From positions 68,165,676-68,229,675 of the forward strand of contig CM043969.1 in the NCBI GenBank assembly GCA_014529385.2: 64,000 nt of DNA, given 5' to 3'. The DNA is from Adiantum capillus-veneris (taxonomy: Eukaryota; Streptophyta; Polypodiopsida; Polypodiales; Pteridaceae). Below, one piece after another: positions 56,411 through 64,000 of this stretch (the stretch's first letter is position 1; every line of letters starts with the position of its first letter). The notes beneath the pieces were generated by a model that saw only the letters and a program-made list of their open reading frames with translations, was not told the origin of the DNA and did not search any database. A program made the translations under genes and the position numbers.

Positions 56411-59400
56411 CTCTCCAACCTTGTTTAAGGGTACAGGCTTAGCGTTCTTTTGTGGTTTACTCAGCTCTTGTATACCCTCTTGCAGTCTCGATGTTGGGTC
56501 TTTTATCCCAAATTTCTCCAAGCATTTTCCTACAGTGGTCCACATATGTGGTCTTAGCCTCAAAAGCTCAGCTAGAGTGATAGTGAATGTTACTGGTGTT
56601 GACAAGATCTCTATCAATCCTTGCAAGTCCATGACTTTTTCTGATGAGATTCTTCGTGAGGGAAGTGCTCTAGTCTCGGATTTTGCTTCATACTCTCCTA
56701 AGTATGAAGGTAAGGTATTCAGTGAGTGAGGTTTGCTCTCCATTGTTCTAACAGAGCCCCCATCTCCCCAGTAAGATTGCAGATCCAAGTCCACTTGAGA
56801 TCCTGCCTCAAATTCCACTATGGGAGGATTCCTGATGTCCTTTTCCCAATTTGTCTGATTAGCTTGGCAACTTAGCTCGTTTGCAAAGTTTGCCTCTCTC
56901 ACTTGTTTCCAAAATTCATTGTAATCCTCATCTCTTCCGTAAGACCTCTGTATGACTGGATGAAAACTCTCTATCTCCTGATCGGTTGTGTTCAACACTA
57001 TGCGGTCATCCTTGTGTGTATTTTCAGGCTTTTGTGCACTGGGAGTCTTTTCAGCTACCCGTGAAACAATAGTCTCTTGCTGAATTGGGTTTTCCGTTCC
57101 ACAATTCATTGTTTCTTTTGGTGGTTCTAATAAGGCTTGTGCAGTCTCGATCATTCTCTGGCACATTTCAAGTCTCTGCTTTTCCAATTCCGCGTTTGGG
57201 TATGTCATCCACCTCTGTTCTTGTGTTTGGTTGTTCTTTAACCTAGCTTCGTAAGCTCTCATCAGTGCGTCCAATGGTTCGTGTACTTTGTCGACTAGCA
57301 CTGATCCCCCTGAGCTTAAGCTCGTTGTTTCTTTGATACTCTTTTGTTTCGTTCTTTCCGGGCTCATCTCTCGTTTCTTGTTTTGACTCTCAAGTTTTTC
57401 TAATCTATCTTTAGTTTGCTTTAGTTCCTCAGCTAGAATAGCGTCTTCACGTTCTTTTCTCAACTTCATGCGTGCTTTTCTAGCTTTCCATGTGTTTCTC
57501 TGACTCCGCGGTCCTTGACTAACCACTTCAGTCGCTAACTTTCCATTCTCAGGTTCTCTAGTGGTTTTCTTAGCTTGAGCTCTAGTAACAACTTGCGTTG
57601 GTATCAGAGTTTCATTTTCAGACCCACTGCTGGTAGGAATAGTTTCTAGCATATTCAATGTCGTCTTTTGCACTTTGTTTGGATTCTTTGAACAATCCTC
57701 AATGAAGTGAGTAACCCCACACTCAGTGCAATAAGCGTTAATTCTAATAATTTCCGTATGTGGACAAACATTCATCAGATGGTCACCTCCACACTTGTAA
57801 CAGGGTCCTAGTGCTGGTCTTGGTCCCACTTGATTCGTCCTTTGTGGATAGGATGGTCTTTGTCCTGTTAACCCTCCATGAGCTATGAACATCAATGTTC
57901 TTGCGTCCAAATTGTATCTCTCTTCATTAGAAGCACTTATAACTGTTGGTATTCCAACATTCCCAATCATACCCCATGATTCTGGTTGTTTGGGTTCTTC
58001 TGGTGGGTAATACACAATTGGAGACATGTGTGCACCAGATTCTTCATAATAGGCTCGAACAGGCACTAAGGCTTGTTCTTCCTGATTCTCTAAGGTTGGT
58101 GCATATCTAATGCCCACTGGTCTTGCTCCTGGTAAAGGTGGTTGTTGTCCCAATACCGGTTGCGGTATTTCTATCCCATAGGTCCTGGTACATTTCCCGT
58201 TGGGTATCGAGGTACTGGATGTACTTGAGGTGGTGCTAATTGAGCAAGAGGTGCATACTGACGCTCCCTTACATACCCTTTATTGTAATAGCACTCCTCT
58301 GTTGGATGGTTTGTCCATTTTTGTTCAATAGCACACCATTTCAGTGTTTTTGGCAATGGTTTTTGGTATGGTGCCATCCTTTTTAGAGCATCTTATATCA
58401 TTTGCTCTACATTTGGCATGGTTGTTGTTTCAACATTCTTTTTAGTGGTAGTCTCGCTCGCTACAGAGGAAGAGCTACTGGATGCAAAATCTGTATCCGC
58501 TGACACCTCTCCATAAACCGTACAGTTATCCACTAAGTACAATGCTTCTCTCGTTACTTGCTCGAAACTTGTACAAGCTTTCAAGTGCAAGTCCTTCTTG
58601 AGAGTTTCGTTCCTCAGTCCCTCAATAAAGAGAATAGATAGTCTGTCATCTTGTGGTCATTCACGTACTGGACATCTCTCAATGTATTGTTTGAAGCGAA
58701 GTGAAGCTTCCTTCACTTTTTCGTGTTCTCTCTGTTTAAAAGCATATATTTGTGAGACTGTATTGTGCTTAATTCCTCGTTTTGAGAATTCCTCAGCAAA
58801 CTCTCTTAGCAAATGGTCAATGTCTTGGAATCCCCCTATGTTCAGTGGTTGAAACCATGTCAATGCCGTACCTTCTAGAGTAAGACCAAATCCCTCGTAT
58901 TGTGTATGGAAATCTGTTATCTGCTCAGCTCTTAAGACTTGCTTAAAGAGTGACACATGGGCATACGGATCTCCTGAACCACCATACTTCTTTGGCATAC
59001 ACTTCGCTACTTGAGATGGTCTCATACGTCTATGGTCTGCTACCAATCTCATTGCTCCTGTGTCCCGGCTAAAGCTTTCTCTAGCATCATGGACTTCATG
59101 GGTTACCCTTGTCGGTTCCCCTGCCCTGAATCTACTACTAGGAGGTAAATGTGATGGTTCCGCTTCGAACCTTGGACCTGGAGTGGTATATGTGGGGATT
59201 GGAACTGCACTACCTCGATTCGTATCCATTGACTCTCTGGAATGTAATGATCCCATTGGTCCGGGCTTCGAGTACTGAGGTTGACTGAAAGAGTCAGTAG
59301 CCTGAGTTCTTTGTCCTCCTGTCGTCATTGGGTTTTGCCCTCCATTTGTTGGTGCTGGTCTTTGTGAGCTAGAAGTAACATAATACTGATGTAGTGGTCC

Positions 59401-60192
59401 CCCAAAGTATGTATATCCTTCTAATTCTTTCTTGCCCATTGTTGAGTATTGCCTCCCATACTTGTCGTAAGCGGCAATTTTCACTTCCGATCCCTATGTG
59501 TAGGTAAAGACATAAAGTCTTTTTTGGTCTGTCAACTCTCCAGTGTAGGGTTCTTCACATCTATAATAGAGATCTTGCTCCCCATTATTATATTTGTATA
59601 GCCCCACATAGATGTTATCAGTGTTGATCCTTGTAGTTTCATTCTCTCTTCTTAACCTCGCATTAGGGAAGTTCATTATTGGTGCTTTCTCCTCGAGTTC
59701 TTCATCTACTTTGGCTTTGGTGCCCATCAATCCCCACTTGTCCACAATGTTAGGGTTTAGGACTACCAATTACATGGTACCCTCGTCATCTAGATATCTA
59801 TCTCCACTATAGCTCACATGCACTAAGTCCTTGAACTCACTAGGTCTCTCCTTTATCTTTACACAATAGCGGTCCATTCCATCTTTGTAGATCCTGGCAC
59901 CTTGCTCATTGTCGTAATGGTATTTTATGAACAATAGCTTCATTGTGGCGGAAGGGCTTGATGATCCTGCTGCCATATTTTCTCTGTCGTTCAGGTTCAA
60001 GTGTTCCAAGTGTTCGGTGAAAATCTCGTAAGATCTCTCCGAAGAAGTATCAGAGACACTTCCCTCAAAGATCGGCTCTAATGGTTGCACCCAACTTTGG
60101 TTTACACTTCCCTCGGTTGATATGACACTTGCTGGTTCCCCTTGTTTTGGTTGGTTATTCTGGAGGTTCTTGCCCGATCTCAAATTCATCAA
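56411..60192 (-). pseudogene. gag: Gag region, copy B
   Basis: It starts at MMNLRSGKNLQNNQPKQGEP (60192), as in copy A. The same unrecognised N-terminal region, Gag core (about 58520-59020), paired CX2CX3HX4C knuckles at 57764-57802 and 57692-57730, and coiled coil are present. It is more broken than in copy A. Confidence 0.85.
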
Positions 60193-61594
60193 TTCCCCTC
60201 AAGGACTTTAACTTTTCCGTCTCGGCAATTTGTTTTCCCAAGTTTTTGTGGTCAGAATTGATCCAAACTGATTGATACTTGGTCAATTGTTTAATCTTGT
60301 CAGTTGGACAACTTCTGTTTCATCAAGAGAGAATTTTGTTGCAGTTATGCTGAAAAAGACATTATACGCGTATGATGTCTTTTTTCACAGATTTAGACTA
60401 TTTCGGTTATGCTCACTCTCAGTAGCCCCCTTATGCTCTTTCCACTCACAAAATTCAGTTTGAACTCTGTTTGAGCAAGTTATGGCTAATTTAGGCTTTT
60501 CTTGGCAATTTTCTGCTTTTGACTTGTTTTGGGTCAATTGTGATCCAAATGGGATGAAACTTGAAATATAACCTCTAGACAGCTATTACAATGGATCTGT
60601 GTTGGTAAAGTATCAAAATATGTCCAAAATTAGGTCAAAGACATAATACGCGTATGATGTCTTTTTCATCAATTTGGGTCAAAACTTGATATTTATGCTT
60701 CCTACAGTGCTTGTAACAATCTTGTCAGGTCAGATATAAAAAATAAGCAGTGGATGTGCCAAAAGACATAATACGCGTATGATGTCTTTTTTTTACAGAT
60801 TTTGACTATTCTTGGTTTTAAGCCTTCTCCAATGTTTACAATTAAGTTTCAAGTGTTTTTGTCAGGTTTGAATGTAAAAACAAGATCTGAATCCAAAATT
60901 TCCTATTCTTTGCGTTTCTTGGACTCCGACTTGTCTTTTCGGGTTTCTTTGAGTGTTAATGCTCTTGTTTTAAGTTGAAATTAGGGTATAACCCCCCTTT
61001 TGAACACTCTGGTAAAGTCAAAATTTCTGTTTTGGTCTCTGTTTGGTCATTTAGACATCATACGCGTATGATGTCTAAAGTTGCAGATTTCCAGTTTTTT
61101 GGCACAGAATCCTTCCTAAAGCTTCCTCTAGTGCTCAGCAACTCCCAGATACACAAAAAATTTCTCTGACTTTTGTTTATTGCAAGTTTCACTACTAACT
61201 CGACGGTTTAGTGATCTAACATGCAATCAACCATATCAACCAAAAACTCCAATGATTGCTAGCTCTAGATCAGGATCAAATGAAGTCCTACCTAAGCTAT
61301 TCCTAATCATAAAATGGGTTTGGTGATTGTGATTTTAAAGAGATCCACTGCCACTCACGGACTAGCAAATTCTTCTTCTATCAACAACTACTCAACACCA
61401 ACAAAACAACAAACAAATCTAAGCTAATCTAAAAATACTGTCAACACGTAAGACCCAGGAATACCCCACTTCTTAGTATCTCTCGAGATCTTCGGAGTCC
61501 ACCACTCCTAGATCTTTTCTAACTAAAGTATACAAAGTAGTTTATACGACTCACCTCGTAGGATTAGTCTAAGGTCACCTACTTAGGGCTCTCG
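60193..61594 (-). promoter_or_regulatory. Leader with four palindromic boxes, copy B
   Basis: Boxes are at 60357-60380, 60639-60662, 60764-60787 and 61053-61076. Only the last is a perfect 24-bp palindrome. The other three carry one deviation each in the same arm region (CATTATA or CATAATA in place of CATCATA), leaving the central ACGCGTATG intact. Confidence 0.7.
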
Positions 61595-61612
61595 TCCCCG
61601 ACAGCGGCGCCA
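61595..61612 (-). other. Primer binding site of copy B (tRNA-Asp type)
   Basis: The minus strand reads TGGCGCCGCTGTCGGGGA, one base different from copy A and two bases inside the LTR. Confidence 0.83.
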
Positions 61613-61614
61613 AA

Positions 61615-62552
61615 TGTTAAGGCGGTTACGCCGCTAGCGGAAGCTAAATAGCGAGAACTCAACCAACAACAGAATTTGTCAGACAAGGACGAAGCTTGAC
61701 CCGCAGGCGCATGGAAACAACTAGGTGGGTGTCAAATCACCTACTCGACCTTCTAATGACAATCACTACTAAGGAAATCAACTCTAAGTTCTAAAATACG
61801 CAAGTGACTGAAATCCGTCCTACGAACGAATGCTATACGAAATAGGATCTAGAATCATTGAATCGATCTCAAACTCAAGGGGAAGTCTATACACTAGGTA
61901 AGAACAACACCCTAAAGACTTGAACTGCAAAATCAACCTATAACCACTCCGTGCGGTAAATGCGTATGAAGACAGACCGAAAAATACAGGTGATCGAAAC
62001 TTGATCCCGATGGTACTAATGTGTAGGTCTACTCGTTGTGGTTCTATAGATATGCTGCACGCTCCATTCCGACAAACGAGTTGGAAGAAAACTCACACCG
62101 AAGCTCGTAGGAACTTACCACACATAGAAGCCGATAGCGCGCACTCTTGGTATCTGTGCGTAGCTCTCGCCGTTGCTAACACAATGGCGGTGTCGCTTCT
62201 CGATTGGCGGCTCCGTAGCTCGCGTAGCAAGTAGATAAGACTCTCTCTCTCTCACTCTCTCTCAGACACAGTCACGGCGCTCAAAAACTCACTTTGATTA
62301 ATAATCTGAATCCCCTTAGGTTACAAAAACTTTGGCTTATATACCTCAGCCTTGGAGGTGAGAACATCTCTAACTAATTACATCAGCAAGTGAAATTACT
62401 TCGGGATTACAAGCTGGAAACTCAATTGAGTCCCGTTACTTAATGAATGGCTCAAATCAAAATTAATGTCGGAAAGACATTTATTACAATCAATGGTTAC
62501 AAAATGATGAGTGTGAGCAAAAATGTGGGTGTGATTCTCTACTGGCTCAACA
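61615..62552 (-). repeat. Copy B 5' LTR (right)
   Basis: 938 bp with TG...CA ends and a minus-strand TATATAAG box at 62336-62343. The right flank begins with the target duplication CACAC (62553-62557). Confidence 0.93.
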
Positions 62553-62557
62553 CACAC

Positions 62558-62628
62558 TATGCATAGGCAAGTTCCCAGTCTTCGACACGTACGGCAAAGC
62601 GTACATTAAGCTTGACGAGCACTCAGTG
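62558..62628 (+). other. Short coding-like flank right of copy B
   Basis: One forward frame reads GKFPVFDTYGKAYIKLDEHS before ending. It is short but has a natural amino-acid mix, and continues in frame from the left flank of copy B (before 43469) across the insertion point. It could be the broken exon of a host gene or the end of an older element. I do not recognise it. Confidence 0.25.
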
Positions 62629-63548
62629 TGTTAGCAGCAAGCTAACACGAACACCATTTTTTGGAGTTCTCCTTGTAAAACAATTATTATTTTGATAAAT
62701 CGGAAATATTGTAACTCCTATTTTCTTGGTAAACTTTGTAATTAATGAGCCGGGGCTACAAGCTTCCAGATTGTATCAGCCAGTCAATTCTTAACTTTGG
62801 TACAACTCCAGATTATTAGTTTTGACCACTCAAAAACCTTGGCTAAGGTATAAAAGCCAATTTTTGTAAGTTTTTTATAAGTTTTTGGATAAGAAATACA
62901 CAGCGTGAGCTAACGGTGCTCACTTATCTCCTTCTCGTGCTTCCTACTCCCTCTCCAGTTGTCACATTACGAATGTGTTTGTTGCATTGCAACCGCAGGT
63001 AAGAGCTCTACGCATTGACGTAAGCCATTCACAGTATTTTATAGCTTTTGGCATCGCTGACCCGCGGCCTAATTTCATCATAACTAGGAATTTACACTTT
63101 TAAATCGAAAACTAAGCATAGGCGGGATATTGGGGCATCATTGCTAAGCATTTAAATGCATTCTGGGTCGAAAAACGAGTAGGTCAAAAACCCACTGTTG
63201 TTAATAATCGCAATTTTTTAACTTGACCTAAAGTGGGATTTGAGGCCATAGGCATGTGTGCTTAGGTCTTATAAACTTGTCCTAGAAGTTCGTTATGTTT
63301 GGATGTCATTTGATGTTGTAACGGATGTGATTTGCTTGCCGATGAGCGATTGGCTTTTGGTGATTTTAATCACTAGAGTCTAGCTTGAGTTAGAAGCAAG
63401 TTGTTAGTTGTTTTCCAAGAGATTGACAACCTCTTGTAGCCTCTATGTACTAGTCGAGTCAGCTTCGTCCCATGGTTTGACAAATTAATCATGGTTCTCA
63501 CTAATACTGCAATAAGATAGGATGGTGAGGTTAGACATGCGTCCCACA
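62629..63548 (+). mobile_element. 5' LTR of another LTR retrotransposon, continuing off the right edge
   Basis: The right border is firm: CCCACA at 63548 is followed two bases later by a tRNA-Asp-type primer site. TGTTAGCAGC at 62629 is the likely left border, giving 920 bp. TATAAAAG at 62849-62856 is a good TATA box about 220 bases in. It is unrelated in sequence to the copy A/B LTRs. No partner LTR is in the window. Confidence 0.6.
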
Positions 63549-63550
63549 TT

Positions 63551-63568
63551 TGGCGCCGCTGTCGGGGA
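63551..63568 (+). other. Primer binding site of the right-edge element (tRNA-Asp type)
   Basis: TGGCGCCGCTGTCGGGGA, identical to the primer site of copy B but on the opposite strand. Confidence 0.8.
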
Positions 63569-64000
63569 TCGAAGAGACCTAAACTATGGAAAAACATGAG
63601 CCTCTTGTGTAGTTGTCCTTTAACTTCCTCTAGGTTTCTCGCCTAGAGTTCAAAACTTTCTTTTAGAAATCGCATAGCTTAAGATTTTCGTCTTTTGCTG
63701 TGTAGAGGTAGCTTGGAAGCAATCGTACTTGCTGAGTACCTTCAGGACTGTAGGATTGTAGATTCAGATTAGGATTTGGAGAACGATTGGTAGACGAGAC
63801 AAGTCTTAAGATCAAGACTCTAAAAAACATTAAAAAAACACAAGAAAACGAGTGTTTGTGGACACTTTCCACAACCCCATTTTGCATGAGAAACTAGGAG
63901 TAGAGTAGGTAGGATCCGAGTGGATTTCAAAATGTTGCTCTGTCTGAAGAAAAAAATCAAGTGTGAGTTGTTATTGGAAGTTGCAGAATTTCAAGTCTAC
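63569..64000 (+). other. Leader of the right-edge element
   Basis: No coding motif is visible before the window ends. It is presumably the untranslated leader upstream of Gag. Confidence 0.45.

Larger units (their letters stand above)
43474..62552 (-). mobile_element. Giant Ty3/Gypsy element, copy B
   Basis: It is 19,079 bp between TG...CA LTR ends, flanked by a perfect 5-bp target duplication CACAC (43469-43473 and 62553-62557). The arrangement is the same as copy A with close similarity throughout, plus a roughly 1-kb coding part after the integrase that A lacks (second protease-like domain and Trp repeats). The LTRs differ at about 2.5-3% outside an expanded CT run. On usual plant substitution rates that is on the order of one to a few million years, with the caveat on LTR sharing given in the findings. 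About a dozen breaks. Confidence 0.92.

Noticed and set aside
18239-62552. A and B as one segmental duplication
   Set aside because: Outer flanks are unrelated, and B has its own perfect CACAC target duplication, so separate insertions are favoured despite the LTR variant sharing.

Overview
The window looks like gene-poor intergenic DNA from a large, repeat-rich land-plant genome. The evidence is stacked and nested LTR retrotransposons of plant type (Ty1/Copia, a Ty3/Gypsy chromovirus, and large Ty3/Gypsy elements with a tRNA-Asp-type primer site), long GA/TC, AC and G/C microsatellites, and a decayed reverse transcriptase of the Penelope-like kind described from green algae and seed-free plants. 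A fern, lycophyte, moss or conifer fits best, but the species cannot be fixed. I found no convincing intact host gene, rRNA, tRNA or CRISPR array.

Left part (1-18238). A Copia element (1-4668, + strand, 5' LTR off the edge) sits inside the 5' LTR of a chromovirus (4669-11889, + strand). A third element, seen only as one LTR plus a decayed primer site (11890-12415), interrupts the chromovirus 3' LTR. Next is a truncated Ty3/Gypsy element on the minus strand (about 12500-17460), whose LTR is full of simple repeats.

Middle and right. Two closely related giant Ty3/Gypsy elements lie on the minus strand: copy A (18239-36192, 17.95 kb) and copy B (43474-62552, 19.08 kb, perfect 5-bp target duplication CACAC). 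Read 5' to 3' (right to left), each has LTR, tRNA-Asp-like primer site, a leader with four palindromic boxes, a long Gag with paired zinc knuckles, protease, RT, RNase H, two successive HHCC modules, an integrase core, a 2.8-kb spacer with five more palindromic boxes, a roughly 1,090-codon extra ORF with coiled coil, polypurine tract and LTR. Copy B also carries a second retropepsin-like domain and Trp-Pro-Lys repeats after the integrase. All are fossils with several to a dozen or more breaks each.

Between A and B (36193-43468) are purine/pyrimidine microsatellites, a 61-bp tandem duplication, a 20-bp-arm hairpin and the decayed Penelope-like RT. To the right of B, the 5' LTR and primer site of another + strand element start at about 62629 and run off the edge.

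The most unusual features are the 24-bp palindromic box arrays, the second protease-like domain, the doubled HHCC module and the extra ORF of the A/B family. Also odd is that the left LTRs of A and B share variants with each other rather than with their own partners.
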